NCBI RefSeq assembly: GCF_008632075.1
Contig: NZ_VWVM01000006.1
Location: forward strand, 124,001-188,000
DNA from: Candidatus Pantoea gossypiicola
GTDB lineage: Bacteria; Pseudomonadota; Gammaproteobacteria; Enterobacterales; Enterobacteriaceae
DNA length: 64,000 nucleotides
Direction of reading: 5' to 3'
Shown: piece by piece, positions 17,790-27,644 of the stretch
How positions within the stretch are numbered: position 1 is the first letter of the stretch
Layout of the letters: each line of letters begins with the position of its first letter
The notes under the pieces: model-generated
Told to the model about the DNA's origin: nothing
The model's input: the letters and a program-made list of their open reading frames with translations, nothing else
The model's database searches: none
Made by a program: the position numbers and the translations under genes

Positions 17790-19811
17790 ATGACCAAAGT
17801 TTTTAAACTCAATTCCGCCTTTAAACCTTCGGGCGACCAGCCTGAGGCGATCCGTCGCCTGGAAGAGGGGCTGGAGGATGGACTGGCCCATCAGACTTTA
17901 TTAGGCGTGACCGGCTCCGGTAAAACCTTTACCGTCGCCAACGTGATTGCCGACCTCAACCGCCCGACGATGGTGCTGGCACCGAACAAGACGCTGGCGG
18001 CTCAGCTCTATGGCGAGATGAAAGAGTTTTTCCCGGATAACGCCGTCGAGTTTTTCGTCTCTTACTACGACTACTATCAGCCTGAAGCCTATGTGCCGAG
18101 CTCCGACACCTTCATTGAAAAGGATGCGTCGGTGAATGAACACATCGAACAGATGCGTCTGTCTGCGACCAAGGCACTGCTGGAGCGGCGCGATGTCATC
18201 GTGGTGGCGTCGGTTTCGGCGATCTACGGTCTGGGCGATCCCGATCTTTATCTGAAAATGATGCTGCACCTGACCCGCGGCATGATTATCGATCAGCGCA
18301 GCATCCTGCGCCGTCTGTCAGAGCTGCAGTACACCCGCAACGATCAGGCGTTCCAGCGCGGGACCTTCCGGGTGCGTGGCGAAGTGATCGATATCTTCCC
18401 GGCGGAGTCGGACGATATCGCGCTGCGTGTCGAACTGTTTGACGAAGAGGTCGAGCGTCTGTCGCTGTTTGACCCGCTGACCGGCCAGATCGAGTCGGTG
18501 GTGCCGCGCTTCACCATCTATCCCAAGACGCACTACGTTACGCCGCGTGAGCGCATTCTGCAGGCGATGGAAGAGATCAAAGTCGAGCTGGCGGACCGCC
18601 GCCGGGTGCTGCTGGAGAACAATAAGCTGCTGGAAGAGCAGCGCATCACCCAGCGTACCCAGTTTGACCTGGAGATGATGAGTGAGCTGGGTTACTGCTC
18701 CGGCATCGAGAACTACTCGCGCTACCTCTCCGCACGCGGACCGGGCGAAGCGCCACCGACGCTGTTTGATTATCTGCCTGCCGATGGCCTGCTGGTGGTG
18801 GATGAGTCCCACGTGACCATCCCGCAGATTGGCGGCATGTACAAAGGTGACAGGGCGCGCAAAGAGACGCTGGTGGAGTATGGTTTCCGCCTGCCGTCGG
18901 CGCTGGATAACCGTCCGATGAAGTTTGAAGAGTTTGAGGCGCTTGCCCCGCAGACCATCTATGTCTCGGCAACGCCGGGCAAATATGAGCTGGAAAAATC
19001 GGGCGATGAAGTGGTCGATCAGGTGGTACGTCCTACCGGCCTGCTGGACCCGATCATCGAAGTGCGTCCGGTCGGGACGCAGGTCGACGATCTGCTGTCT
19101 GAAATCCGTCAGCGCGTGGCGATCAACGAACGTGTGCTGGTGACGGTGCTGACCAAGCGCATGGCGGAAGATCTTACCGAGTATCTCACGGAGCATGGCG
19201 AGAAAGTGCGCTATCTGCACTCCGATATCGACACCGTAGAACGTATGGAGATTATCCGCGACTTACGTCTGGGTGAGTTTGATGTACTGGTAGGCATCAA
19301 CTTACTGCGTGAGGGGCTGGATATGCCGGAAGTGTCGCTGGTGGCGATTCTGGATGCGGATAAAGAGGGCTTCCTGCGTTCCGAACGATCGCTGATTCAG
19401 ACCATTGGTCGTGCGGCGCGTAACATCAACGGCAAGGCGATTCTTTATGGCGATAAAATCACGCCGTCAATGGCGCGCGCTATTGAGGAGACGGAGCGCC
19501 GCCGTGAGAAGCAGCAGCTGCACAACGAGCAGAACGGCATTGTGCCGCAGGGCCTGAATAAGAAGATCACCGATATTCTGGAACTGGGCAACAACGTGGT
19601 GAAAACCCGTGGTAAAGCGAAACCCGCCCGACCTGGCGAAGCTCAGGCACTGGCCGATTTGCAGCTGCTAACGCCGCAGGCGCTGCAGAAGAAGATCCAC
19701 GAGCTGGAAGGGCAGATGCAGCAGCACGCGCAGAACCTGGAGTTCGAACAGGCAGCCAGCGTGCGCGATCAGCTGCATGAGCTGCGAACGCTGTTTATCG
19801 CGGCCTCGTAG
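17790..19811 (+). CDS. uvrB: excinuclease ABC subunit B
   Basis: UvrB is the damage-verifying helicase of nucleotide excision repair: it is loaded by UvrA and recruits UvrC. The 673-residue protein has Walker [11 protein letters not shown] (near residue 39), the aromatic beta-hairpin [12 protein letters not shown] (near 92) that clamps DNA, the DESH box, helicase motifs [15 protein letters not shown] and QTIGRAARN, and a C-terminal UVR coiled coil (about 630-668) for UvrC binding. Expression should be SOS-controlled through the LexA box. Its 3' end overlaps the convergent ybhK gene by 17 bases. Confidence 0.98.
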   Translation: MTKVFKLNSAFKPSGDQPEAIRRLEEGLEDGLAHQTLLGVTGSGKTFTVANVIADLNRPTMVLAPNKTLAAQLYGEMKEFFPDNAVEFFVSYYDYYQPEAYVPSSDTFIEKDASVNEHIEQMRLSATKALLERRDVIVVASVSAIYGLGDPDLYLKMMLHLTRGMIIDQRSILRRLSELQYTRNDQAFQRGTFRVRGEVIDIFPAESDDIALRVELFDEEVERLSLFDPLTGQIESVVPRFTIYPKTHYVTPRERILQAMEEIKVELADRRRVLLENNKLLEEQRITQRTQFDLEMMSELGYCSGIENYSRYLSARGPGEAPPTLFDYLPADGLLVVDESHVTIPQIGGMYKGDRARKETLVEYGFRLPSALDNRPMKFEEFEALAPQTIYVSATPGKYELEKSGDEVVDQVVRPTGLLDPIIEVRPVGTQVDDLLSEIRQRVAINERVLVTVLTKRMAEDLTEYLTEHGEKVRYLHSDIDTVERMEIIRDLRLGEFDVLVGINLLREGLDMPEVSLVAILDADKEGFLRSERSLIQTIGRAARNINGKAILYGDKITPSMARAIEETERRREKQQLHNEQNGIVPQGLNKKITDILELGNNVVKTRGKAKPARPGEAQALADLQLLTPQALQKKIHELEGQMQQHAQNLEFEQAASVRDQLHELRTLFIAAS

Positions 19812-20718
19812 CGCCGTCAAAGCCCTGAATGGCGTGTTCCAGCGCCACCCGTAACAGCTGGCGGTCGTGACGATATTTAATGTCAGCGGCCTCCAGCGGT
19901 TCACGGACAATCAGCCGGTTTTTAATGCCCTCAGTGGCGACCGCCGGACCGACCACGACCGCATCAATCACCCGCTTGCCGATATAACGTTCCATCATCT
20001 GAAGCTTGTCAGCCACCGAAAGACTCGCCGCGGCGGGACTCAGCTCGCGACCCAGATTACCGATAAACACCATAGTGGCAGGCGTGCGACGCAGTGCCTG
20101 CGCCATCTCTTCCATCAGCAGAACAGGCATCAGGCTGGTATAGAAACTGCCTGGGCCAATCAGGATCAGATCCGCTTCTGCAATGGCCTGTAGCGCTTCC
20201 CGCGTCGGCTGGACGTTGGGATGCAGCATCAACTCCTGCGGCGGCTGCTTCATCTCGTCAATCGCGGTTTCACCGTAAACCATATTGCCTTCGGCATCCA
20301 TCGCCACCAGATCTACCGGCTGCTCCGACATCGGGATTAAAAAGGCGTCGACCTTCAGCAGGTTACGGATGATATTGATCGCTTCCAGCGGGCGAACGCT
20401 CAGATGATCCAGCGCCCGCAGCATCAGATTACCGAGATTGTGTCCGGCCAGTTCGCCGTTACCGGCAAAGCGATACTCGAACATCGCGGAGGCGACGCTC
20501 GGTTCTGCAATCAGCTGGTTAAGACAGTTACGCATGTCGCCCCAGGCGATACCGCCTTCGGATCGACGAATGCGGCCGGTCGATCCCCCGTTGTCGGTGG
20601 TGGTGACGATGCCGGTGAGACGTGAGCCCAGCGGGGAAAGGGCCGACATCACGCGGCCTAAACCGTGTCCGCCGCCCAGTGCCACAACGCGATCAAGATC
20701 GGCCAGTGTGCGATTCAT
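19795..20718 (-). CDS. ybhK: YvcK/YbhK-family putative gluconeogenesis factor
   Basis: YbhK/YvcK proteins (CofD-like fold) bind UDP-sugars; in Bacillus YvcK is needed for growth on gluconeogenic carbon and for cell shape. Visible blocks are [42 protein letters not shown] and GHNLGNLML, then [14 protein letters not shown]. The ATG at 20718 ([10 protein letters not shown]) has AAGGAG eight bases ahead and matches E. coli; an earlier GTG/ATG frame to 20787 adds residues not found in homologues. The length is 307 residues. It lies between uvrB and moaA as in E. coli. Confidence 0.92.
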   Translation of the reverse strand: MNRTLADLDRVVALGGGHGLGRVMSALSPLGSRLTGIVTTTDNGGSTGRIRRSEGGIAWGDMRNCLNQLIAEPSVASAMFEYRFAGNGELAGHNLGNLMLRALDHLSVRPLEAINIIRNLLKVDAFLIPMSEQPVDLVAMDAEGNMVYGETAIDEMKQPPQELMLHPNVQPTREALQAIAEADLILIGPGSFYTSLMPVLLMEEMAQALRRTPATMVFIGNLGRELSPAAASLSVADKLQMMERYIGKRVIDAVVVGPAVATEGIKNRLIVREPLEAADIKYRHDRQLLRVALEHAIQGFDGATRPR

Positions 20719-20924
20719 ACTTCTCCTTACTCTCCTTTCGCGTAGCGTGGCTCTAAACGCTAAGCCCGCGCGGATGACTTGCGTCAAAATCTGGATCGCA
20801 TTTTAACGTATCCTGTCGCGAAAATGCGGTGAAAATTCGATATGTATAAGAATATATAGCGAAAAGAGCAAATGGAAGAGTGGCGTAATTCACGCTACCA
20901 TCATGTTTACCGCGCTGATCAACG

Positions 20925-21030
20925 GGTCAGCGTACACTCAAGCCTGAATGCCTAAGTCTGCGGATAGGGGGTTCAGGCCGTAGCCATTGAGCTGCCAGGG
21001 TGCAGGAAGAAATGACTGCATCTCCCAATC
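20925..21030 (+). ncRNA. probable Moco RNA (molybdenum-cofactor riboswitch)
   Basis: The moaA leader contains the paired segments GCCTGAA / TTCAGGC (20942-20948 and 20972-20978), a GAGCTGCCAGGGTGCAG stretch, and the small hairpin TGCAG-GAAGAAATGA-CTGCA followed by TCTCCC and GGAAAGG just before the moaA GTG. Position before moaABCDE and these conserved pieces fit the Moco RNA motif known from E. coli moaA. A covariance-model scan would settle it; the ends given are approximate. Confidence 0.65.
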
Positions 21031-21045
21031 TGGAAAGGTGTTCTG

Positions 21046-22032
21046 GTGTCACAATTTAATGATGCATACGCGCGTAAGTTCTATTACCTGCGCCTGTCGG
21101 TCACGGATGTCTGTAATTTCCGCTGTACCTACTGTCTTCCTGACGGCTACAAACCGCAGGGAATTCGTAACAAAAGCTTTCTCTCTCTGGATGAAATCCG
21201 CCGCGTCACGCGGGCTTTCGCCGCAGCCGGAACCGAAAAAGTGCGGCTGACCGGCGGTGAGCCGTCGCTGCGCCGTGATTTCACTGACATCATTGCGGCA
21301 GTGCGTGAAAACGCCGCTATCCGTCAGATCGCAGTGACCACCAATGGATACCGGCTGGCGCGCGACGTGAAGCAGTGGCGCGATGCGGGTCTGACCGCAC
21401 TCAACGTCAGCGTCGACAGCCTGGACGCCCGTCAGTTTCACGCCATCACCGGCCAGGATAAATTCCATCAGGTGATGAGCGGCATTGATGCGGCGCTGGA
21501 CGCCGGTTTTCGCCAGGTCAAAGTCAACAGCGTGCTGATGCGCGATCTCAACAGCCGTAATCTGGCCACCTTCCTCGACTGGATCCGCACCCGTCCGATT
21601 CAGCTGCGCTTTATCGAACTGATGGAGACTGGCGACGGCGGCACGCTGTTCCGCGATCAGCACGTGTCCGGCATGGTGATCCGCGATCAGCTCATTGCCC
21701 AGGGCTGGCAGCGCCGTGAAAGTGGGCGCAGTGACGGCCCGGCGCAGGTCTTTTACCATCCCGATTATGTCGGCGAGATTGGCCTGATCATGCCTTATGC
21801 CAAAGATTTCTGTGCCAGCTGCAACCGTCTGCGCGTCTCGGCGCAGGGTAATCTGCACCTGTGCCTGTTTGGTGACGGCGGCATACCGCTGCGTGACCTG
21901 CTGGCATCCGATGAGCAGCAGGCCGAACTGCAGGCGCGCATCGCCAGCAGCCTGGGACAGAAGAAGCAGACGCACTTCCTGCATCAGGGCAACACCGGTA
22001 TCACACAGAATCTCTCTTACATTGGCGGCTAA
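21046..22032 (+). CDS. moaA: GTP 3',8-cyclase (MoaA)
   Basis: MoaA is the radical-SAM enzyme that starts molybdenum-cofactor synthesis by converting GTP to 3',8-cyclo-GTP. The N-terminal cluster motif CNFRCTYC is near residues 23-30, the second cluster uses CASCNRLR and a Cys in [10 protein letters not shown], and the C-terminus ends in the required GG (LSYIGG). The start is a GTG at 21046 with GGAAAGG a few bases ahead, giving 328 residues against 329 in E. coli. It is the first gene of moaABCDE and lies directly behind the probable riboswitch. Confidence 0.96.
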   Translation: MSQFNDAYARKFYYLRLSVTDVCNFRCTYCLPDGYKPQGIRNKSFLSLDEIRRVTRAFAAAGTEKVRLTGGEPSLRRDFTDIIAAVRENAAIRQIAVTTNGYRLARDVKQWRDAGLTALNVSVDSLDARQFHAITGQDKFHQVMSGIDAALDAGFRQVKVNSVLMRDLNSRNLATFLDWIRTRPIQLRFIELMETGDGGTLFRDQHVSGMVIRDQLIAQGWQRRESGRSDGPAQVFYHPDYVGEIGLIMPYAKDFCASCNRLRVSAQGNLHLCLFGDGGIPLRDLLASDEQQAELQARIASSLGQKKQTHFLHQGNTGITQNLSYIGG

Positions 22033-22046
22033 TTTCAGGAGGAAGT

Positions 22047-22562
22047 ATGGGTAAACCAGCCAGCGAATTTCAGGCCGTGCAGATTGCGGTGATGACGGTG
22101 TCAGACCGTCGCGATGCCAGCAACGATACCTCCGGCGACTATCTGCGCGAGGCGGCAACGGAAGCGGGTCATGAGGTAGTCGATCACGCCATCGTGCCGG
22201 ATAACCTTTATCGCATTCGCGCCACCGTATCGCGCTGGATCGCCAGTGACGATGTCCAGGTGGTGATCATCAATGGCGGCACCGGCTTTAACCTGAAAAA
22301 CAGCACGCCGGAAGCGCTGCTGCCGCTGTTTGACCGCGAGATTGACGGATTTGGCGAACTGTTCCGGATGATCTCCTATGAGGAGATTGGCGGCTCGACG
22401 TTGCAGTCGCGCGCCATTGCCGGTCTGGCAAACGGGACGCTGATTCTGGCCGTGCCGGGTTCGACCAGCGCCTGTCGCACCGCCTGGGAGCGCATTATTG
22501 TCGAACAGCTTGATGCGCGTACTGCGCCCTGTAATTTTGTCTCACATCTGAAGAAACGGTAA
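22047..22562 (+). CDS. moaB: MoaB, molybdopterin-binding-fold protein
   Basis: MoaB has the MogA/MoaB fold and is encoded in the moa operon, though in E. coli it is not essential for cofactor synthesis. The 171-residue protein shows [24 protein letters not shown] and [20 protein letters not shown], the substrate-binding loops of the family. AGGAGG lies six bases ahead of the ATG. moaC starts two bases after its stop. Confidence 0.95.
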   Translation: MGKPASEFQAVQIAVMTVSDRRDASNDTSGDYLREAATEAGHEVVDHAIVPDNLYRIRATVSRWIASDDVQVVIINGGTGFNLKNSTPEALLPLFDREIDGFGELFRMISYEEIGGSTLQSRAIAGLANGTLILAVPGSTSACRTAWERIIVEQLDARTAPCNFVSHLKKR

Positions 22563-22564
22563 GT

Positions 22565-23050
22565 ATGTCTCAACTCACACACATAAACGCTGCGGGCGAA
22601 GCGCACATGGTGGATGTTTCCGCCAAGGCTGAAACCGTGCGTGAAGCGCGCGCCGAAGTGCTGGTGCTGATGCAGCCGGAAACGCTGCAGATGATTATCG
22701 ACGGCAGCCATCATAAAGGGGATGTCTTCGCTACCGCGCGCATCGCCGGGATCCAGGCAGCAAAACGCACCTGGGAGCTGATCCCGCTCTGTCATCCGCT
22801 GATGCTGAGCAAAGTGGAAGTGAACCTCGAAGCAGAACCTGCACAGAACCGGGTCCGCATCACCTCGCTCTGCCGACTGACCGGCAAAACCGGCGTCGAG
22901 ATGGAAGCGCTGACGGCCGCCTCGGTTGCCGCGCTGACCATTTACGACATGTGCAAAGCCGTGCAGAAGGATATCGTCATCGATCAGCTGCGCTTAATCA
23001 GCAAGCGCGGCGGCAAAAGCGGCGATTTTCAGGCGGTCGCCCATGATTAA
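22565..23050 (+). CDS. moaC: cyclic pyranopterin monophosphate synthase MoaC
   Basis: MoaC rearranges 3',8-cyclo-GTP to cyclic pyranopterin monophosphate, the second step of the pathway. The 161-residue protein has [16 protein letters not shown], the active-site stretch IPLCHPL and [13 protein letters not shown] with a catalytic Lys/Glu/Asp group, and KAVQKDI. Length and motifs equal E. coli MoaC. Its end overlaps moaD by eight bases. Confidence 0.97.
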   Translation: MSQLTHINAAGEAHMVDVSAKAETVREARAEVLVLMQPETLQMIIDGSHHKGDVFATARIAGIQAAKRTWELIPLCHPLMLSKVEVNLEAEPAQNRVRITSLCRLTGKTGVEMEALTAASVAALTIYDMCKAVQKDIVIDQLRLISKRGGKSGDFQAVAHD

Positions 23051-23288
23051 GGTGCTGTTTTTCGCCCAGGTGCGTGAGCTGACCGGCACCGCATCCCTTG
23101 AGGTTAACGCTGACTATCCGGATGTGGCGGCGCTGCGCGCTGCGCTGGCCGAACGCGACCATCGCTGGGCGCTGGCATTGGAGTCGGGCAAACTGCTGGC
23201 GGCCGTCAACCAGACGCTGGTGCCGATGAGTCACCCGCTGCACGCCGGTGATGAAGTGGCCTTTTTCCCGCCCGTGACCGGAGGCTGA
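23043..23288 (+). CDS. moaD: molybdopterin synthase small subunit MoaD
   Basis: MoaD is the ubiquitin-fold sulfur carrier; its C-terminal glycine is adenylated and thiocarboxylated and then donates sulfur to the pterin. The 81-residue protein ends FFPPVTGG with the obligatory GG. It overlaps moaC by eight bases and is followed one base later by moaE, its partner in the synthase. Confidence 0.96.
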   Translation: MIKVLFFAQVRELTGTASLEVNADYPDVAALRAALAERDHRWALALESGKLLAAVNQTLVPMSHPLHAGDEVAFFPPVTGG

Positions 23289-23289
23289 G

Positions 23290-23742
23290 ATGGAAACACA
23301 GATTTGCGTCGGCCCCGCACCCTTTGATATGGCGGAAGCGTATCGCTGGCTGGCGGCCTGTGATGAAGATGGAGCGGTAGTGACTTTTACCGGCAAAGTG
23401 CGTAACCACAATCTGGGTGATAACGTGGCGGCGCTGACGCTGGAGCACTATCCCGGCATGACCGAAAAAGCGCTGCAGGAGATTGTTGATGCGGCACGCG
23501 AACGCTGGCCGCTGCAGCGCGTCACGGTGATCCACCGCGTCGGCGAGCTGTTTCCCGGCGATGAGATCGTGCTGGTGGGCGTGACCAGCGCCCATCGCGG
23601 CAGCGCCTTTTCGGCCGCGGAGTTCATCATGGATTACCTGAAAACCCGCGCGCCATTCTGGAAGCGCGAAGCGACAGAGCAGGGCGATCGCTGGGTGGAT
23701 GCTCGCGACAGCGACTACCAGGCGGCCCGGCGCTGGGACTAA
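23290..23742 (+). CDS. moaE: molybdopterin synthase catalytic subunit MoaE
   Basis: MoaE binds cyclic pyranopterin monophosphate and, with two MoaD thiocarboxylates, forms molybdopterin. The 150-residue protein has AVVTFTGKVRNHN, LEHYPGMTEKAL, VIHRVGELFPGDEIVLVGVTS and the catalytic Lys region YLKTRAPFWKRE. It ends the moaABCDE operon; a GC-rich hairpin follows at 23759-23782. Confidence 0.97.
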   Translation: METQICVGPAPFDMAEAYRWLAACDEDGAVVTFTGKVRNHNLGDNVAALTLEHYPGMTEKALQEIVDAARERWPLQRVTVIHRVGELFPGDEIVLVGVTSAHRGSAFSAAEFIMDYLKTRAPFWKREATEQGDRWVDARDSDYQAARRWD

Positions 23743-23758
23743 GGCATTAATGGCACAA

Positions 23759-23782
23759 GCGGGCAGAGGTTTCTCCGCCCGC
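23759..23782 (+). terminator. hairpin ending the moa operon
   Basis: GCGGGC-A-GAG pairs with CTC-C-GCCCGC around a GTTT loop, 16 bases after the moaE stop. No strong T-run follows, so termination may be weak or bidirectional with the convergent gene at 23838. Confidence 0.5.
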
Positions 23783-23837
23783 TGCGTTACCGCTGATCCT
23801 ATCCGCGTCACAGCCCGCTAACACGCATACACAACGC

Positions 23838-24623
23838 CTACGGTTGCTTCAGCTGCTCCGCCGGACCAAAGCTGGTCTGACCGTGGCTGTGCTCACCACC
23901 ACCGCTGGTGCGCTTAAGCTGAATAACCTGGCCCTTCTCCCAGGCGTTAGCCCCCGGGGCCGCCGGATGCGCCACGATATCCGTCCGCTCGGCCCGGATC
24001 TGCTTACTGTCCACGCCAAAGCGACGATCGCGATCTGCCAGCAGCCGGGAATCCATCTGACCATCTTCGGTAAAGCCCATCATCAGCGCCGGAATGCCGA
24101 TCGGCAGCGTTTTGTCGCGATCGGTGTGCCAGGTGTGCCAGGTTTTGCCATAGGTATTCACAATGCGGGTCATCAGCGCATGGTCGGCAACTTTCGGTAA
24201 GCCTGGCGCGATCAGCGTGCCCGATTTCACCTCATACTGATGGCTGTGCCACAGCTTCTTCTCTTCGGGCGGCAGGGTCTTAAACAGCCGTTCGCTGATG
24301 ATGTACTCCACGCCCATCAGTCGCGCGTCGCGCGTGTTGCCGTCGTAAATCACCGCCTGCATCACATCGTCGTTCAGCACGGTGACATAGTGGTGTGCCT
24401 CCATCTGACCGTTTTTATCGCCGTTATAAAAATGGAAGCCATCGAGATAGGTATTGATGGCGTCAATAGGCGGACGGGACTGCATCACGCTGGCGCCGCT
24501 CTCCAGCACTTTCAGTGAAGAGGAGGTGGGCGGGCCCGGTGACTGCACCTGGGCAGGCGTATTATTAGCGCCGCAGCCGGTTAATAACAGGCTGAACGCC
24601 GCAACAGGCCAGAGTTTAAACAT
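23838..24623 (-). CDS. DUF1264 (OBAP-like) lipoprotein
   Basis: The start at 24623, with AAGGAA ahead, gives MFKLWPVAAFSLLLTGCGANN: a short signal peptide with lipobox LTGC, so Cys18 should be lipidated and the protein anchored in the outer membrane. The 261-residue product has the DUF1264 blocks DGFHFYNGDKNGQMEAHHYV, YDGNTRDARLMGVEYI and KKLWHSHQYEVKSG; the family also includes plant oil-body-associated proteins. No bacterial function is established. Upstream in-frame codons to 24881 would run into the divergent gene and lack a signal peptide. It shares a 106-base promoter region with the YaiW-like gene. Confidence 0.8.
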   Translation of the reverse strand: MFKLWPVAAFSLLLTGCGANNTPAQVQSPGPPTSSSLKVLESGASVMQSRPPIDAINTYLDGFHFYNGDKNGQMEAHHYVTVLNDDVMQAVIYDGNTRDARLMGVEYIISERLFKTLPPEEKKLWHSHQYEVKSGTLIAPGLPKVADHALMTRIVNTYGKTWHTWHTDRDKTLPIGIPALMMGFTEDGQMDSRLLADRDRRFGVDSKQIRAERTDIVAHPAAPGANAWEKGQVIQLKRTSGGGEHSHGQTSFGPAEQLKQP

Positions 24624-24729
24624 CGTAAGTTCCTTTAACGTTAAAAAAGGTAACCTTAGTTCAGTTCTCTCCTGCCTGTGAAACTCTGGCGATGATAGAG
24701 TAGGGTTTTGGTTCATTCTGAGGACAGGC

Positions 24730-25824
24730 ATGTCATCCACCCCGATTCTGCAACGTCTGACACTGGTTGCCGCACTGGTGCTGGCGGGTTGTAGCAGCAA
24801 GAAAACCCCCGAGGCGCCCGCGCGGCAGCCTGAAGATGTCAAAGCACAGATCCAGCGGCTGCTGCCGTCGCACGTCAGCAATAAAGCGGCCTGGAGCGAC
24901 GATATCTACACTACCTTCCGCACGCAGCAGCTCGAACCCAGCGCCAGTAACCTCTGCGCGGTGATTGCCGTGGCGGATCAGGAGAGCAACTTCAGCGCTG
25001 AAGCTGCCGTGCCGGGACTGCCGAAAATCGCCTGGGGTGAGATCAACCGCCGTGCGGCCCAGGTGCATGTGCCTGCCTTCCTGGTACGCACCGCGCTGCA
25101 GATTAAATCGCCGACCGGCGAAAGCTATGCGGCCCGGCTCGATAAAGTACGCAGTGAAAAAGATCTCAGCGCCATTTTCGATGACCTGATCGACATGGTG
25201 CCGATGGGCCAGACGCTGTTTGGCAATCTCAATCCGATCCACACGGGTGGGCCGATGCAGGTCAGCATTGCGTTTGCCGAAGCGCACGCCAAAGGCTACC
25301 CGTGGCCGGTAGATGGCACGATCCGGCGCGAAGTCTTTACCCGTCACGGCGGGATCTACTTCGGCACCCTGCACCTGCTTGGCTATCCGGCTGACTACAG
25401 CCAGCCGCTCTACCGTTTTGCCGACTACAATGCGGGCTGGTATGCCAGCCGCAACGCGGCGTTCCAGGCGGCGGTGTCAAAGGCCACCGGCATGAAGCTG
25501 GCGCTGGATGGCGACCTGATCCTCTATGGCTCAGACGCGGCAGGCGGTACCGAACTGGCAGTGCGCACGCTCTCGAAGCAGATCGATATGAGCAACAGCG
25601 CCATTCGCCGCGACCTGGAGAAAGGAGAGAAAGAATCGTTCAGCGACAGCGAACTCTGGAAACAGGTCTTTGCCCTGGCGGATAAAATGGCGGGTCGTAA
25701 GCTGCCGCGCGAAATGCTGCCAGGTATTAAGCTGGAAAGCCCGAAAATTACCCGGAATCTGACGACGGCGTGGTTTGCGCAGCGCGTCGACAGCCGTTAT
25801 CAGCAGTGTCTGTCGCGGCGTTAA
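24730..25824 (+). CDS. YaiW-like DUF1615 lipoprotein
   Basis: The 364-residue precursor has a signal peptide ending with lipobox VLAGC (Cys21). The rest fits the DUF1615 family, including NLCAVIAVADQESNFSAE, which resembles a lytic-transglycosylase-like active-site segment (QESNF), GGPMQVSIAFAE, and RFADYNAGWYASRNAAFQ. Length equals E. coli YaiW, a surface-exposed lipoprotein linked to uptake of proline-rich peptides. Enzymatic activity is not shown. A perfect hairpin follows at 25834-25863. Confidence 0.8.
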   Translation: MSSTPILQRLTLVAALVLAGCSSKKTPEAPARQPEDVKAQIQRLLPSHVSNKAAWSDDIYTTFRTQQLEPSASNLCAVIAVADQESNFSAEAAVPGLPKIAWGEINRRAAQVHVPAFLVRTALQIKSPTGESYAARLDKVRSEKDLSAIFDDLIDMVPMGQTLFGNLNPIHTGGPMQVSIAFAEAHAKGYPWPVDGTIRREVFTRHGGIYFGTLHLLGYPADYSQPLYRFADYNAGWYASRNAAFQAAVSKATGMKLALDGDLILYGSDAAGGTELAVRTLSKQIDMSNSAIRRDLEKGEKESFSDSELWKQVFALADKMAGRKLPREMLPGIKLESPKITRNLTTAWFAQRVDSRYQQCLSRR

Positions 25825-25833
25825 CCGGCATGT

Positions 25834-25863
25834 TGTGGCACAGTTGAGCTGAGCTGTGCCACA
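25834..25863 (+). terminator. hairpin after the YaiW-like gene
   Basis: A perfect 10-base stem TGTGGCACAG / CTGTGCCACA with a 10-base loop lies 10 bases after the stop. The following bases (CTTAACT) hold no real T-run, so strength is uncertain. Confidence 0.55.
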
Positions 25864-25922
25864 CTTAACTCTGGCATGGCTCCCGGCAGGGCGCTGTTCA
25901 TCCGTTTAACAAGAGGTGCATC

Positions 25923-26630
25923 ATGGACCGATATCCACGCAATGATTCCATCGTTCAACCCGCATCTCGCGGTTTACAAGCCTATATGGCGCAGGTCTAT
26001 GGCTGGATGACCTGCGGTCTGTTACTGACCGCATTTGTCTCCTGGTTCGCGGCGCGCACGCCCGCGGTGATGGAGCTGGTGTTTGCCAACCGCATAACCT
26101 TCTTCGGGCTGATTATCGCGCAGCTGGCGCTTGTGTTTTTTCTGTCAGGCATGGTGCATCGTCTGAGCGGAGCCGTGGCCACCGGGCTGTTTATGCTCTA
26201 TTCGGCGCTGACCGGCATTACTATGGCGAGTATCTTCCTGGTCTACACCTACTCCTCCATTGCCAGCACCTTCTTTGTCACGGCGGGGATGTTTGGCGCG
26301 ATGAGCTTTTACGGCTATACCACCAAACGCGATCTGAGCCGTTTTGGCAGCCTGCTGTTTATGGCGCTGATAGGCATTGTGCTGGCATCGCTGGTGAACT
26401 TCTGGCTGAAAAGCCCGGCGCTGATGTGGGCGATTACCTACATCGGTGTGGTGGTGTTTGTGGGATTAACCGCTTATGACACGCAGAAGCTGAAAAACAT
26501 CGGTGAACAGATCGATGCCCGCGACACGGAAAACCTGCGTCGCTACTCGATCATGGGCGCGCTGACGCTCTACCTCGACTTCATTAACCTGTTCCTGATG
26601 CTGCTGCGGATTTTCGGTAACCGCCGCTGA
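25923..26630 (+). CDS. ybhL: YbhL, BAX-inhibitor-1 family membrane protein
   Basis: YbhL is an inner-membrane protein of the BI-1/TMBIM family with seven hydrophobic segments; related bacterial proteins can leak calcium, but the E. coli role is unknown. The 235-residue sequence has the conserved YGWMTCGLLLTAF start, TAGMFGAMSFYGYTTKRDLS, and the C-terminal GLTAYDTQKLK with ALTLYLDFINLFLMLLR, including the two acidic residues of the family pH sensor. It is nearly the same as E. coli YbhL. Confidence 0.94.
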   Translation: MDRYPRNDSIVQPASRGLQAYMAQVYGWMTCGLLLTAFVSWFAARTPAVMELVFANRITFFGLIIAQLALVFFLSGMVHRLSGAVATGLFMLYSALTGITMASIFLVYTYSSIASTFFVTAGMFGAMSFYGYTTKRDLSRFGSLLFMALIGIVLASLVNFWLKSPALMWAITYIGVVVFVGLTAYDTQKLKNIGEQIDARDTENLRRYSIMGALTLYLDFINLFLMLLRIFGNRR

Positions 26631-26646
26631 TTTTCAGTGTAAAAGG

Positions 26647-26677
26647 GGGAGGCGCACAGGTTGCGCCTCCCTTTTTT
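26647..26677. terminator. bidirectional terminator between ybhL and ybhN
   Basis: A perfect 10-base stem GGGAGGCGCA / TGCGCCTCCC with a 5-base loop is preceded by AAAA and followed by TTTTTT, so it can end transcripts from both convergent genes. Confidence 0.88.
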
Positions 26678-26678
26678 A

Positions 26679-27644
26679 TTACGACTTCTGTAACTTCTGC
26701 TCGTTCTTCTGACGCAGATGCTTCGCCCGACTCTCCAGTACCAGATAGAGCACCAGCGCTAACAGCAGCGGCAGAATAAAGTAGAGCACGCGATAGGCCA
26801 GCAGCGCCGCAATAATGGTGCCATGCGAAGCGTGCTGACCGCTGAGCAGTGCCAGGAACACCGCTTCCAGCACGCCAATACCCGCCGGAATATGAATGAT
26901 TACCCCGGCAATACTGCTGATCAGCAGGACACCCAACACCATCGGATAGCCCACGTCACGTCCCAGCAGCAGCCAGATAATCGCACCCATCACCATCCAG
27001 TTGGCGCAGGAAACCGCAAACTGCAGCAGTGCCATGCGCAGTGAAGGCAGCTGCAGCGTCTGGCCTTTAATGGTCCAGCGACGCTGTTTTGAGAAGGCGC
27101 AGGCCCAGAGGTAAATCGCCACCAGCACCAGCAGAACCACGCCAATCAGCCGCAGCGTGGTCTCACCAATAAACCAGCCGCTGGGAATGGAAACCATGCC
27201 AGCGCTGAACACCACGCCCGCCAGCAGAATATAGCCCAGCCAGTTAGTGGCGATGCTCAGTGAGAAGATGCGGGTGATGGTGGCGCTGTCCAGGCCGAGT
27301 CGGGAATAGAGCCGGTAGCGCATGGCGACGCCGCCTACCCAGGTACTCAGCGTCAGGTTAAAGGCGTAACAGATAAACGACACCAGCATGACCTGCCGCT
27401 TCGCCAGCTTATGACCGCAGTAGGCGCGGCCAATCAGGTCATAGCAGCCGTATACCAGGTAACTCAGCACCACCAGTCCGGCGGCGGTCAGGACGACAAA
27501 ACGGTTATAGTTAACGATGACGTCGTAAACATCTTCCCAGTTCACTTTGCGGGCATAAACCACCAGCAGAACCACCACCGCAACGAAAAACAGCACGGTG
27601 AGGATTTTTTTTGCCAGTTGCCAGCGTGGATGTTTTTTTGCCAT
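26679..27644 (-). CDS. ybhN: YbhN, UPF0104/LPG-synthase-like membrane protein
   Basis: YbhN belongs to the UPF0104 family, which resembles the flippase part of lysyl-phosphatidylglycerol synthase MprF. About eight hydrophobic segments are visible in 321 residues; STWVGGVAMRYRLYSRLGL and HIPAGIGVLEAVFLALL are family blocks. Its start overlaps the clsB stop by one base, so it belongs to the ybhP-clsB-ybhN operon and may act on lipids made by ClsB, which is inference from linkage. Confidence 0.9.
   Translation of the reverse strand: MAKKHPRWQLAKKILTVLFFVAVVVLLVVYARKVNWEDVYDVIVNYNRFVVLTAAGLVVLSYLVYGCYDLIGRAYCGHKLAKRQVMLVSFICYAFNLTLSTWVGGVAMRYRLYSRLGLDSATITRIFSLSIATNWLGYILLAGVVFSAGMVSIPSGWFIGETTLRLIGVVLLVLVAIYLWACAFSKQRRWTIKGQTLQLPSLRMALLQFAVSCANWMVMGAIIWLLLGRDVGYPMVLGVLLISSIAGVIIHIPAGIGVLEAVFLALLSGQHASHGTIIAALLAYRVLYFILPLLLALVLYLVLESRAKHLRQKNEQKLQKS

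Noticed and set aside
18318..19220. 300-residue minus-strand open frame opposite uvrB
   Set aside because: Antisense shadow produced by the high GC codon bias of uvrB.
21049..22158. 369-residue minus-strand open frame opposite moaA
   Set aside because: Shadow of moaA; the plus frame has both cluster motifs and the GG end.
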